A stretch of 64,000 nt of DNA from Cryptomeria japonica (taxonomy: Eukaryota; Streptophyta; Pinopsida; Cupressales; Cupressaceae). The first letter of the stretch is position 1. Each line of letters begins with the position of its first letter. Shown piece after piece: positions 11,226-23,322 of this stretch. The stretch lies in contig NC_081408.1 of the NCBI RefSeq assembly GCF_030272615.1, forward strand, positions 338,800,793 to 338,864,792. Direction: 5' to 3'. The position numbers and the translations under genes were made by a program. Under the pieces are notes generated by a model, which worked only from the letters and a program-made list of their open reading frames with translations, did not search any database and was not told the origin of the DNA.

Positions 11226-12020
11226 ATGGTGAAAGTGGAAACAACAATATTGAAAGACTAAATGAATTCAACCACAAAACCCCATCCTAACAACAACAAA
11301 GATCCACCATAACATATGAAGATTACCTAAGACAATGCAAATCAAAAGAAATCACAAAGATTATACCTTCACATGTCCAATAGGGTTTGGATCTCCATTC
11401 TTCCTATCTCCATTGATCTTGCTTGATATATTTGCTCTCAGATTTTATGTGTGCACAAGAGCTCAACAAAGAACGAAAATGTGGTTGCGAGTAGGCTTGA
11501 TTGCATATGAAAGTTTGAATGCTAGAGTGCTTAAAGGACTGATTAGTTGATTATAATGATTAGGGTTGATAATGAAGGAAGCATCTCCTTATATAGAAGA
11601 CACTATAAGAAATGGAGGGATAAGTTTGAGAGGTGTAAAAGATAAATAGTCGTCTAGGATTAGAGGGTAGGTAGAGGAAATAAGAAAATAATGAGAGGGT
11701 AGGTAGGTAGTGTAGGAATTAAGAGATGAATGACATGTGTCATAGGTAGAAAAGGTTAATGAATTAATTAAATAAATAAAGATTTATTTAATTAATAGAG
11801 GAAGTGGGATCAATTAAATAAATTAAAGTATTTATTTAATTTAGGAAAGGATAATTTAAATAAATAAAAGTATTTATTTAAATGAGAAATAAGGCTAGAA
11901 GAGGATAGATGAATTAATTAAATAAATAAAGATTTATTTAATTAATAGAAGAATTGGGCTAAAGTAATTAAATAAACAAAATATTTATTTAATTAGACAG
12001 GACAATTTTAGGTGTCTACA
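11226..12020 (-). mobile_element. LTR remnant in minus orientation, cut by the gag-only element
   Basis: Read on the minus strand it begins TGTAGACACCTAAAATTG at 12020, the same opening as the solo LTR at 56710. It continues through an AT-rich hairpin ladder to a TATATAAG box (plus-strand 11589-11596). The other end is lost at the ATGGT insertion point. First five bases are the right target-site duplication of the neighbouring element. A small ORF at 11335-11550 has no motif. Confidence 0.6.
11763..11995. repeat. Ladder of five AT-only inverted repeats
   Basis: Perfect arms of 12-15 bases with 4-7 base loops at 11763-11796, 11812-11841, 11854-11883, 11913-11946 and 11965-11995. All arms are variants of ATTAATTAAATAAAT. 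The first and fourth are identical and 150 bases apart. Confidence 0.85.
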
Positions 12021-13559
12021 CATACATAAACTAGGTTATGTACATGAAAATGAACAAATATATAAGTTATATAAATTTTAAGAGTCTACTTAGTAATCTA
12101 GAAATAAATTTACACATTTCTTAATTTCTCTTGAAAAGATACATAACAAAACCATTGAAATTATTTGACAATCTTTTGTTGACTAACTAGTCAAGAGCAC
12201 CCAAAAATATTGAATCTACTAATTATAATATTTTGTGAAAAGTTACAAATGTTCATTACACAATTTGGGTGAAATTAAATTTATAAAATACAAATTACCT
12301 TTCGCTTTGCTAGAGATAATGACCATAGGGTTTGTTGTTGTAGTTTTTTCCCTTATGTTCTTGCTTTACTTTTATCTCTCAATCTCTTATCCTCCTTAAA
12401 AATAAAAATTTCATCACTTTTATAGAAAATATTATAGAGATGATCCTTGTGGATGGTTAAAACTTGTCACAAGATTGACCACTATAAAATGGTGAACCTT
12501 TTGCACCAATCACCAAGGAAAATATTGTGAGATTTGTTGGAATGGAGGTTGTGAATACCATGTTGTAGTAATAGTAGTAGGGGTCACTTCCCTCTTCCAC
12601 CATTGCATGTGAATTTGTACCTTTATTACTAAATATTACTTTTGGGTAGATAAAATTGGATCAAGTACACATAGGGCCTCAATGGGTCATTAATAGTGCT
12701 TTGGTTGTTTAGGAGTGGTGTGATGTGTTAATGCTACTTTAGCATCTTTTTATACACTTTTTTTTATAAGATTAATTGAAAGATTATTAAGAATTTTGAT
12801 TATTGATGTATTTAAGTGAAGAAGATCAATGATTATCACACATCATGATTTTGTGAAAAGAGCCTAGGGAAGAAGAAGACCTACCAAGTGTCAATTTTAT
12901 TTTTTTGGTCCTTACACATGATGTCACTAGAGAGACATGTTGTTCACATTTACCCATAAGAAAATTACATTTATTAAGGTGATCAATTTGTCGCCCAATA
13001 GTATCACACTATCTTACCATACATATTCATAACTAAGCCATTATATGCACTTCTATTTCACCTTTTATGACCCATCATAGATTCCATATATAGAAGTGAT
13101 ATATGTATTCAAAATTGTGATGAAAAGATCTTTCATTATGCAATAATATTTTTTCATTTATCTACCATGCATATAATACTACAATAAACTCATAATAGTG
13201 AGTTTCAAACTTGGGACATTACATTTTGTAATTTGAATTGAAGTGAAAAGTGGAAAACACATTCATTTAGAGGTTAGTAAAAGTCTTTATTCAAAGGTCC
13301 TTTTAATCCCTTTTATATAAATTACCATAGAAATGGACCTTCAAATGAAGATCCTTTTTTTCCATTTATGAAAATTACATTTCTTTTAAAGAAGTTTTTT
13401 TTAAAAAAAATTCATGGAAATAGCATACCTTCATTCAAAGGTCCTCAAATACCTTCACTCAATGCTCATTGAATACCTTTACTTTTTCTGAGATAGATGT
13501 CCCACCTTTGATGAGTTGATTGAGTTCAATATCTATAGTTAACTCATGTAGAACTATTA
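12021..13559. other. Unassigned AT-rich DNA
   Basis: No coding motif, terminal repeat or RNA gene is recognised. Confidence 0.55.
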
Positions 13560-14561
13560 AAGAAGAGGAGTCAATTATAAAAAATACTAAAACGTGTGGA
13601 TACATGCATGTAGGCACTTGTCATGCAAATTCTGATTTTGCATGCATGTATGTTCCTTGCATGTGTTTTTTATAGTTAGCAAGTTTCAATTTGTATGTGT
13701 AGGATAAGATAGGTTCCTTGCATTTTCATCTTTATTGTTGCATGCATGCAATGAAGAGGATGATGACATGCAATATTTTTCAGTGTCTATTTTATTTATC
13801 TATAAATGTGGGTACTTTCTTGAGGAGTTAGAGAAGAGAATTATTCATTGCAAGGTTATAGTATGAAACTTCATCTAGGGGAGAGCAAGACGTTAATTTC
13901 TATGTTAAGGCTTTGAGCTTGTGAGTGTATCATAACATGCTTATTGTTGTAGACTAATACATTTATTTGATGCTTTGGAGTGTGGGGTATTTTACCAAAA
14001 AGAGAGTTCCTCACATATATTGAGTTTTCTTTTGTTTTGTCTATCTTTTTTCTATTCTTCTTGCATATTCTTGAAGTGTTAGTTTACATATCATTGGAGA
14101 TCGAATTGGGTTTATAAGAAGATTTAGTCCTCCGGTATTGAGCTTAACTGGAATTGTACTTAGACATAGGAGATGCTATCTTTTGTAGTTCAACACTTCT
14201 CTGGATTGTAGTCTGGATTTGTATGTAGTCAGTGAGATTCCTTTTGTGATGATCATTGTGCTCTAAGTTGCTGGCCTTCCTACAAGTGCAGACCCCTTCA
14301 TTGTAAATTCACATACTTACTGCAGAAGTATTATCTGATTGTGGGTAGGCTTCCCACCATGGTTTTTCCCTTTACCAGATTTTCCACATACAAATCTTGT
14401 TGTTGAGTGGATGGCTTTTATTATGTGATTATTGTTTATACTTGATTGGATTAACTGCTATTCTGGTATTATTGTTTTAAATTGATAAAGATTAAGGTAA
14501 TCTGCAACAACTAATTCACCCCCCCTCCTAGTTGTCTTTCGATTATCTGAACTATCTAACA
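13560..14561 (+). mobile_element. Copia LTR fragment (start uncertain)
   Basis: The end (ACTAATTCACCCCCCCTCCTAG ... ACTATCTAACA) and the body (GGAGATGCTATC, CTGATTGTGGGTAGGCTTCCCACC, TTTTTCCC) match, on the opposite strand, the LTRs of the minus-strand Copia at 16294-23322. A TATA-like CTATAAATG lies near 13800. No PBS follows the CA end and TGCGC right of it is not found on the left. It is therefore a solo or 5'-truncated LTR whose left edge I cannot place. Confidence 0.6.
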
Positions 14562-15508
14562 TGCGCCATGCCCTGGTCCTCCCCATTTTGGCCCCCTGAA
14601 AACCCCAATTTAGCATTTTAAATTTGAGCGGGATTCCTATCTTTGTGTTAGCTCATGCCAAAAAATTAATCAGTTTTCCTGACAGGAAAGTATAAAAGGA
14701 GGTTTCCCCCTCTCATTTGATTACTACATAACCTGACAAACACATGACATCAAGCATTCAAGAGCAATTGAGCAGCGATAAATCTTCCTTCAAGCCTTGG
14801 ATTAGCAATAAAGTCAAGATTCAAGCATTGAAGTAGACATCTTTCATCTTATTTTGTTGAAGACTTCATAAAGTCCTAATTTCATGTGGATACAAACAAG
14901 ACTTCACAAGGAGGTATATAAATTGATTTTCAATCATTATTCAACATCTCCCACAAAAGGAGAATCTTTCATTACAACAATTTCAATTATCTTTATCTCA
15001 ATTTCATGGTTAATTCCAAAATCAAGGTTTGACTTAGGCAAGCCCCTATTCCCAACCTATTTCATTTTTTAGTGTAGGAAGCAGGTAGGGAGCTGCGATC
15101 TTCAGAGTCAGCATTATTTGCAGAGACAAACCAATTCCCCTTAGGTGTGCAAAAATTTTGGAGGACCGTGGTGACAGGCACCACGGTCTTGATATTTTAG
15201 GTGTTGTTTCGAGAATCAGATCAAGTCTACGAATATTTCTCATATCCAAGTGCACAACTTAATCTTGCATCTGTAGATCATTGTTTTCATGTTTTTACCT
15301 TCATTTCCAACACTTTATCTTAATTCAACAATTTAATTTACAAAAGAGGAAACCCCCATATGAATCCAATCAGTAATCAATCTTGATCCTTACTGGTTTT
15401 TGATTGAATCTGTTGGATTCCCCCTCTTTTGAATGTAATGGTCAACCCAAGCAAAAATTAGTGGTTTTTATCTCTCTTGGGGTGGAAATCCTAATTTTTT
15501 TACCAATA
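14562..15508 (+). mobile_element. Gypsy LTR fragment related to the 3403 element
   Basis: In the same order as the gag-only element's LTR it shows GCGCC..CCTGGTCC, a 'GACAGGAAAGTATAAAAGGAGG' TATA region near 14695, CAAGCATTCAAG, GTAGGAAGCAGGTA, a GGACCGTG hairpin, and the 'ACAAAAGAGG ... CCCCCTCTTTTGAATGTAA' block near 15340-15440. Its 5' part is missing where the Copia LTR ends. It is a diverged subfamily, not a copy of the same LTR. Confidence 0.65.
15164..15188 (+). repeat. GACCGTGGTG hairpin with perfect 10-bp stem
   Basis: GACCGTGGTG and CACCACGGTC pair perfectly around a 5-base loop. It sits at the position of the 4234 hairpin but with paired changes in the inner stem. Confidence 0.8.
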
Positions 15509-15527
15509 CAAGTTGTTCTTCCCAAGA

Positions 15528-15549
15528 TGTGCTCACACGTGTGAGCACA
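15528..15549. repeat. Perfect 22-bp palindrome with CACGTG core
   Basis: TGTGCTCACACGTGTGAGCA plus CA reads identically on both strands. It contains a G-box core, ACACGTGT. It lies just right of the Gypsy LTR fragment. Confidence 0.85.
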
Positions 15550-16288
15550 CCTTTCTCTCTCCTTCAATCTGAACCCTTCATCACCCTTTTGATCTTGACG
15601 GTTCATTTCCAATCTTCAAACTCTATAGATTGATGCCTTCACTCATATCAAATAATCCACTTTTCATTGCACTCTTATGCTAGCCATTTATCCATAATCA
15701 TTGCATCCTTATGTTGTCACTTTTACATCATAATCACTTCCATAGCATCTTCACCATGTCCAAATCATCATCAACACAAGTTTATGTTGTTATACAAATG
15801 TCAGAAATCCACATTTAGCTCCATCTATCTCTCCCACTCTTCATTAGTCAATCTTGGAGCAAACAAGATCGTGAAGATGAGGAGGACAAGGAGGGGCCTG
15901 GAAAATTTTGTTGAATTTGGCATAACACCTACCCATTGTATTTGCTAAAAAGATTTTAAACCAATTTTCGATGCAATGATTTTGTGCATCTCGTGCTATC
16001 ATAGCATTTCATGAATTCAAAATTTATTTGAGGCATTTCGTCCCACGATCCTTGCATTCAGTACGATAACATCCTACAATCATAGTACTCCATATGATGA
16101 TGACATCTCTTTGAGGCATTTTGTCAAACAAAACAGAATTATGCCTTTGTCTATACTTCCATGCTTTGCCTACATGTCCACCAGTACACTCCAACTACAA
16201 CGTCTAACAAAAGTTGTTTTCCATTATATTTTAATAGATTTCCATACATTATTTCAAAAGCACCCATATTATTACATAAAGGAAGGAT
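15550..16288. other. Unassigned intergenic DNA
   Basis: ORFs at 15667-15948 and 16111-16299 have no recognisable motif; the second runs into the Copia LTR. The last bases, GCTAC at 16289-16293, are the left target-site duplication of the Copia element. Confidence 0.55.
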
Positions 16289-16293
16289 GCTAC
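16289..16293. repeat. Target-site duplication GCTAC
   Basis: Matches 23323-23327 exactly. Confidence 0.9.
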
Positions 16294-17483
16294 TGTTAGA
16301 CAACTCAGATAACCAGTGAACAACTGAGAGGGGTGGCCAAATCAGTTGTTAATAGATTATTAAAACATTATTACCAGAAAAGAAAATATAACAGTTAAGC
16401 ACAAATATAAATCACAGAACACTTACCAATCATCCACAAAAGATAACACCAAGACTTGTACATGGAAAACTCAGTAATGGGAAAAACTACGGTGGGAAGC
16501 CTACCCATAGTCAGATAATACTTCTGCAATAAGTATGTGATTACAAAAAGAGAGGCCTACACATGCAGGAAGTCTAAGAGCCTAGAGTGCACTGCTCATC
16601 ACAAAAGGAGCCTCACTGACTACAAAATAAATCTAGACTACAATCTGGAAAGAAGAGTGAACTGCAAGGATAGCATCTCCTATGCTTGAATACAGTTTCG
16701 GTTAAGCTCACTACCAGAGGTATTAAACCTCTTTCAACAACCCAATTAGATCACCTATGATCGACCAAAACCTCTGCATATGATTACAACCTTATTCGCA
16801 TACAGATAATCCTCTTTCCCAATTACCATGAATATGCCCATGATCTATAAAGAGATCTTACATCATATTTATACCAACCCGGGACCTAAACAATTAGGTT
16901 GTCTACCTACAAGATAATACAATAAATTCATAACATAAACCCATAATCCAATGATCAACCAAGTTAGCCTAAGACCAAAACAACATAATCCAATCAATAG
17001 ATCCAACTGGTAACGCATTAGGATCATCCACCAACACGTTACATAAATCGATCCATAACCTAGCCGAATAAGATAGCATTAGGTCAGGATCCAAATCCAA
17101 CACAACCGATCAATAGGAACATGAACAAGATAACCATCAACATCTCAAAAGCCATCTAGAAGCTGCGCCAACACCACTTATCATGTGCATCAAAAGATCT
17201 TCAACAAAGCTCTCCCAGGAAAACCTTTATCAGTGACCAAAAGGCTTACTAGAACAAATGATATCTCCTGAGTCATCAAATCTTGAACCAACTGATCGTG
17301 ATACACAGTCGAATAGCATGAATGACAAATACAAACCAATTCCACAAACTGAAGCATACTAGAGCATACTAGATCAATATCATAATCCAACCGCTCTACC
17401 GGAACCTATCGAAAATAGTTGGTGTTACCATAAATGACAAAACATCAATAAAACACATAATCAATTCCTCCGATTTGCCAACA
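16294..17483 (-). repeat. 3' LTR of the minus-strand Copia
   Basis: Starts TGTTAGACAACT and ends TTTGCCAACA in plus orientation; 1190 bp. Small ORFs within it also appear in the other LTR copies and are not genes. Confidence 0.88.
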
Positions 17484-17882
17484 ATCTCCCCCTTTGGCAT
17501 TGATGGCAACACTAGATGTGAAAAACATCCAAGTATCGAGAAATTCCAAACAAGTCTCCCCCAAAGGAAGACAACCAACAATCTCCCATAAGATGATATT
17601 ACAATGAAGTTAACAAACTCCCCCTATGTATAATATCCCTATTAAGCTCTATTTTTCACATATCTCTCTCCCTCTTTGACATCAATGCTAAAAATATGAC
17701 ATAAACATCAAAGAAAAATCATAAATCCACTAAACCACATAGCTAACTACTCCCCCTGAGTACTAGCACCAACACATCAACCCGGAATGAATAGTAGCTC
17801 TGAAAATGCATATCAGACTGATTCCAATCAGCATCCCTCAGGTCTCTACTGAAGGGGCAAAAACCCCCAATCTGTCTCTGAA
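17484..17882 (-). other. Polypurine tract and 3' non-coding region
   Basis: The minus strand reads CCAAAGGGGGAGAT directly against the LTR. Several further 'CTCCCCC' tracts follow (17554, 17620, 17750). No coding sequence is seen. Confidence 0.75.
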
Positions 17883-19420
17883 TTACTCAAATGATTCCTT
17901 AGGCAAAGGCTTAGTGAAGATATCTACAATCTTCTCTTTAGTGTTCACATAAACCAGTCTGACTTCATTGGCTTCCATCTTCTCCTTCAAAAAGTTGTAC
18001 TTGATAGATATGTGATTTTTCTTATAATGAAATATCGGATTCTTTGATATGTCAATAGCAGTAGAGTTATCACAATGAATAACTACTGGTTCATTACAAT
18101 CCACCCTTATATCCTTCAACATTTTCTTCATCCATAGAACTTGTGTACAGTTAGTAGCAACAACAACATACTCAGCTTCAATAGTAGATAAAGAGGTACA
18201 TGACTGCTTCTTGTTGATCCATGAAACAAGTTTCTTTCCAAGAAAGAAAGCTCCATCGGATGTTCTCTTCTGGTCATCAACATCTCCAACCCACTGCATC
18301 TGTATATGCACAGTGTAAAATCATCATTTTTAGGATACCACAAACCATATTCAATTGTTCCTTGCAAATACCTGAAAATCTTTTTCACCGCACTCTCATG
18401 ATTCTCTCTAGGATCACTTTGATATATTGATACAATACAAATTGCATTCATTATATCTAGTCTAGTCTGAGTCAGATATAAAAAACCTCAAATCATAGAC
18501 TTGTATCTTGTAGGATTTACCAGTGTTGATGCATTTATCTTAGTCATTTTCTCACTTGTAACCATAGGAGTACCAACCGGTTTAGAATTTTTCATACCAA
18601 ATTTCTTCAACAACTCCCTAGCATACTTAGTTTGATAGATGAAAATACCTTTATTAGTCTGAGTAATCTACAAACCTAAGAAAAATTTCATCTCCCCAAT
18701 CATAGACATCTCAAATTCATTCTTCATATTATTGCAGAATTTCATGCATAACTTATCCTCACCTCCAAAAATGACATCATCAACAAAGACTTCAACAATC
18801 AATATGTCATCATCAGTGATCTTATAATATAAATTATTGTTAGCATTACCTTTAGTGAAACCAAGCTTCAAAATATATTTATCCAATCTTGCATACCAAT
18901 CTCTAGGGGCTTGTTTCAATCCATATAAAGCTTTCCTTAACCTGCAAACCATGTTTTTGTCATCTAAAAGTGAAAATCCATTAGGTTGCTCAATGTAAAC
19001 TTCATCTTCAAGATCTCCATTTAGAAATGCACACTTAACATCCATCTAATAAACCTTGTAGTTCTTATGGGTAGCATAAGCAAGAAATAATCTCACAGCT
19101 TCAATCTTAGGTACCGGAGAAAAAGTCTCATCATAATCAATTCCTTCCTTCTGATAATATCCTTTACAAACCAATCTAGCCTTATTCCTCACAACTTGTC
19201 CATCTTCATTCAATTTGTTCCTAAAAACCCATTTAGTCCCAATAACATTCTTATTTTTAGTTCGGGGAACTAAATTCCATGTATTATTCTTTTCTATCTG
19301 ATCTAATTCCTGTTCCATAGCTTTTATCCAACATTCATCTTTACATGCTTCAATTATTGATGCTGGTTCAATTTGAGAAATTAAACATACCTCATCAGCT
19401 GCCAACCTTCTTGTCATCAC
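17883..19420 (-). pseudogene. pol: Copia RT and RNase H, decayed
   Basis: The RT (RVT_2 type) runs from about 19330 to 18460. It shows WIKAMEQELDQIEKN, NVIGTKWVFRNKLNEDG, YGLKQAPRDWYARL and the catalytic VFVDD. RNase H follows at about 18310-17883, with STIEAEYVV and the 3' end VDIFTKPLPK. A TAG at about 19043-19045 replaces the Gln expected in VYQMDVK. The RT parts share one frame; RNase H continues in another. It would copy the element RNA into DNA and is dead. Confidence 0.88.
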
Positions 19421-19486
19421 TCCTTTATTCTTGTCTCCAATGATCCGATCTTCTAAATAATTTAACCTATCATACTTAGGAGTCTT

Positions 19487-22040
19487 CTAATTTTCTATTC
19501 CTCTGCTCTGATATTCAGTTATTGTTGAATTTTTTGATATTGTAAGAATAACTGGTTCAACATTTTGTTCTGATGTAGGTGCTACCCATTCAGTTATGAT
19601 CATTTCCACTGTCGGTTCTCTCTGATAAGTTCTAATTTGACTTCTGTTTAGCTCATCTACCTTGACATTAGTGCTCTCCACAATTCTCTACAATATTTTG
19701 TTATAACATCTGTATGCCTTTCTTTCATTAGAATAGCCAAGAAATATCCCTTCATCACACCTAGGATCAAACTTTCCAATGGAATCATTTTTTTTGATAT
19801 AGCATTTACTACCAAAGATTTTGAAATACTTAACTGTAGGTGTCTTACCATTTATTACCAAACCATAACTCATAAGGTGTCTTACCGGTGTCTCCTTTGA
19901 TATGAACTCTGTTGAATGTATATACCATCGTGCTCACAGCTTCTCTCCAGTAGATATGAGGTAGATTAGCTTCCATCATCATAGTTATAGCCACATACAA
20001 GAAAGTTATGTTCTTCCTTTCCACAACTCCATTCTGTTGAGGTGTTTGGGGTGCAGATAACTGTTTGCTTTCCCATTCTTTTCACAATAACTGTTAAATT
20101 CACCAGATGTGAATTCTCCACCCTGATCAGACCTCAAGCATTTAATCTTCAATCATGTCTTTGTCTCAACTTTATCTTTAAAGATTTTAAAATTTTCAAA
20201 TGCTTCAGATTTTTCCCTATGAAAAGTAACCCACATCATTCTAGAATAGTCATCAATGATTAGCATAAAATATCTAACACCCTGAAAAACTTTTGATTCT
20301 AGTAGGACCACACAAATCAATATGAATAAGATCAATAACATCATTAGATTTGTCTTGTATACCCTTAAAATAAGTTTTGGCTTGCTTTCCCATTTGACAT
20401 TCCTTACATACCAGATTATAGGGCTTCACAATCTTAGGTATATCTCTAACTGCCTTAGTAGAGCTGATATTTACAATGCAATCAAAATTCACATGACACA
20501 ACCTCTTATGCCATATCCAACTCTCATCAATTTGTGTAATCAAAAATGTTTTCTCACTGAAGTTCAAATGAAAGATGTTACCTTTAGTCTGATTACCGGT
20601 TGCAATCTCCAATCCAGATCTGTTGATAATCTTGCATTTTCCATCCTTGAACTGTAACTGAAATCATCCACCAACTATCCTACACTTAAAAGATTGTGCC
20701 TTAAACCTTCAACATAATAATAATTATCATTATCATGCTTACCATCCAATGATATAGTTCCTCTTCCATTGATCATGCATGCTTTGTCATCTCCAAATCT
20801 AACTAGACTACCATCAAATTCTTGCAAAGATAGAAACTTCCTTTTATCTCTAGTCATGTGATAAGAACATCCACTATCTATCACCCATTCATCCTTATCT
20901 TCAATAGTAGCAATAAGGGCCTTTTCTTCAGGTACCAGATCATCTTCCTTGATAGCCAAGAATACCCATTCCTTTCCATTGCCGGATCCACTAGCTGAAT
21001 CTTGTGACAGTTCATCATCAAAATCAATCACGCCTTCCTTATCCGCATAGTAGCATGATTTTTCTTTGTTCCTCTTGTACTTATTCTTGTTCTGATAATC
21101 ATGGTTAGGCCTAAAATATCTTCTAGCTCTTTCCTCAAATCTTGAATTCTTTTCAGGACATCTAGATGCAAAATGGCCTATCTTATTACATGCGAAACAT
21201 TTAAAAGGTGATTTTCCTTCATACTTCTTGTCGGACCTTGAGGTATTCTTCTAGTAAATAGGGCTTCAAGTTTCTCAAACTCTTCATCTTCTTTCTTCAT
21301 TTCCTCCACTTCCTTAGCATATAAGGCTTTCCAATCACTCTTGCCGGTAGATGATGTAGATGCATGAAAAGAAGGTTCAGATTTTGCAACTCCAGAAGAA
21401 CCAAATTCCTCAAGCTTAAAAGCATATAACTTCCCAGCAAAGGTATCTCTATTAATAGAGGTGTTTGTCATTGTTCTAAAGTCATTAATTGTAGTAGCCT
21501 TCATCTTATAAGGTGGTGGCAAATATCTCAATACTTTAGAAACTATTTCATCTTCGCTCAGAGATCCACCATAGCATTGAATTCCCAAAACAATTTCATT
21601 AACTCCATAAAAGCAGTAATCCTTTCATCTTCTTCCATCTTCAGGTTCTCATATCTCACTTGGTAACCATTAAATTTAGAAATTTTAACAGTAGGATCAC
21701 CTTCATTCAGATTCTCCAATTTATCCCATATAGCCTTTGCAATTGATTTGTCAGTTAGTCCCATAACTTGTTGATCAGAAAGTGCACGCAAAAGGGCTTC
21801 TCTAGCTCTACAATCATTTTCAATGTCCTTATCCAAGCCTGTCGAAGGAGGATTGTTAGATGTCAGATTATGAGGTATATATCCTTTGTCAGTGATCTCC
21901 CAAATCTCCTTTCCAAGACATCTCAGATGAGTTTCCATCTAAATCTTCTATACTATGTAATTTGTTCCATCAAGCCTAGGAATTTCTCTCTGGAAAACAA
22001 CTACAAATGAACTTGATGAACTTGAACTATTAGATGCCAT
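19487..22040 (-). pseudogene. gag-pol: Copia gag, protease and integrase, decayed
   Basis: The ATG at 22040 begins a Ser-rich N-terminus. Gag (UBN2-like) covers about 21960-21380 in two frames, and a zinc-knuckle region near 21190-21140 shows IGHFASRCP. The protease has DSGCSYHMT near 20870-20845. The pre-integrase zinc finger region (WHKRLCHVNF ... CKECQMGK) lies at about 20540-20375, followed by the integrase core starting LIHIDLCGP at about 20320. Integrase C-terminal sequence with FDPRCDEGIFLGY ends near 19690. Consecutive blocks fall in different frames, implying at least four frameshifts, plus stops. The protein would package, cut and insert the element. Confidence 0.87.
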
Positions 22041-22081
22041 AGGATCTTCCTCAAGTAGTTAATCTTATGTAGAGAGGACCA

Positions 22082-22095
22082 GGCTCTAATACAAA
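22082..22095 (-). other. Damaged initiator-Met-type PBS
   Basis: GGCTCTAATACAAA is the reverse complement of a TGGTATCAGAGC-type site with two changes, and it abuts the 5' LTR. Confidence 0.7.
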
Positions 22096-22096
22096 T

Positions 22097-23322
22097 TGTT
22101 AGACAACTTAGATAACTGTTGAACAACTAAGAGGGGGGGTGAATCAGTTGTTAACAGATTATAGAACTTTAATCATTAAAACCTTATTACTGAAATAACA
22201 GATATAATAGTTAAGCACAAATATAAACCACAAAATATTTACCAACCATCCACAAAAGATAACACCAATATTTGTATGTGGAAAACCCGGTAAAGGGAAA
22301 AACCATGGTGGGAAGCCTACCCACAGTCAGATAATAATTCTGCAGTAAGTATGTGATTACAAAAAGAGGGGCCTAGGCCTCCACATGCAGGAAAGCCAAC
22401 ACCCTATAGCACACTACTCATCACAAAAGGAGCCTCACCAATTATAAAATAAATCTAGACTACAATCCAAAAAGAAGAGTGAAGTGAAAGGATAGCATCT
22501 CCTATGCTTGAATATAAAACTGGTTAAGCTCAGTACCAGAGGTCTTAAACCTCTTTCACCAACCCAATTCAATCACTTGTGATTGACTAGAACCTCTGCA
22601 TATGATTACAACTTTATTCGTACATGGATAATCCTCTACCACAATTACCATGAATATGCCCATGATCTATAAAGAGATCTTACATCATATTTATACCAAC
22701 CCGGGACCTACACAATTAGGTCGGCCACCTAAAAGATAGTACAATAAATTCATAACATAAAACCACAATCCAATGATCAACCAAGGTGGCCTAAGGCTAA
22801 AACAACATAATCCAATCAATAGATCCAACCGGTAATGCATCGGGATCATCCACCAACACGTTACATAAACTGGTCCATAACCAAGCCGAATAAGATAGTA
22901 TTAGGTCTGGACTCAAATCCAACACCACCGATGAACGGGAACAAAAACAAGATAACCATCAGCATCCCAAAAGCCATCTAGAAGCCATGCCAACACCACT
23001 TATCATGTGCATCAAAAGATCTTCAACAAATATTTACCGGTAAAACCCTTACCGGTGACAAAAAGGCTTACTAGAACAAATGATAGCTCCCGAGTCATCA
23101 AATCCCGAAGCAAATGATCATGATACACATCTGAATAGCATGAATGAAAAATCTAAACCAATTCCACAAACTTAAGCATACTAGAGCATACCAGATCAAT
23201 ATCATAATCCAACCGCTCTATCGAAACCTACTAGAAACCGGTAAACAACCAAAACAGTCGATGTTACCATCAATGACAAAACATCAATTCAACACATAAT
23301 CAATTCCTCCAATTTCCGAATA
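22097..23322 (-). repeat. 5' LTR of the minus-strand Copia
   Basis: 1226 bp, begins TGTTAGACAACT. Its last bases are TCCGAATA where the paired LTR and the duplicate at 38922 have TGCCAACA, so the terminus has mutated after insertion. Confidence 0.87.

Larger units (their letters stand above)
16294..23322 (-). mobile_element. Old full-length Copia element, minus strand
   Basis: LTRs at 16294-17483 and 22097-23322 enclose gag, protease, integrase, RT and RNase H in Copia order on the minus strand. GCTAC flanks both ends (16289-16293 and 23323-23327). A polypurine tract (reverse of ATCTCCCCCTTTGG, from 17484) and a damaged methionine-initiator-type PBS (reverse complement at 22082-22095) are in place. 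The LTRs are clearly diverged and the coding frame has several shifts, so this is the oldest of the complete insertions. Confidence 0.93.

Noticed and set aside
13560-23322. Pairing the Copia LTR ending at 14561 with the LTRs at 16294-23322 as one element
   Set aside because: It is in the opposite orientation and the minus-strand element already has two LTRs and a TSD.
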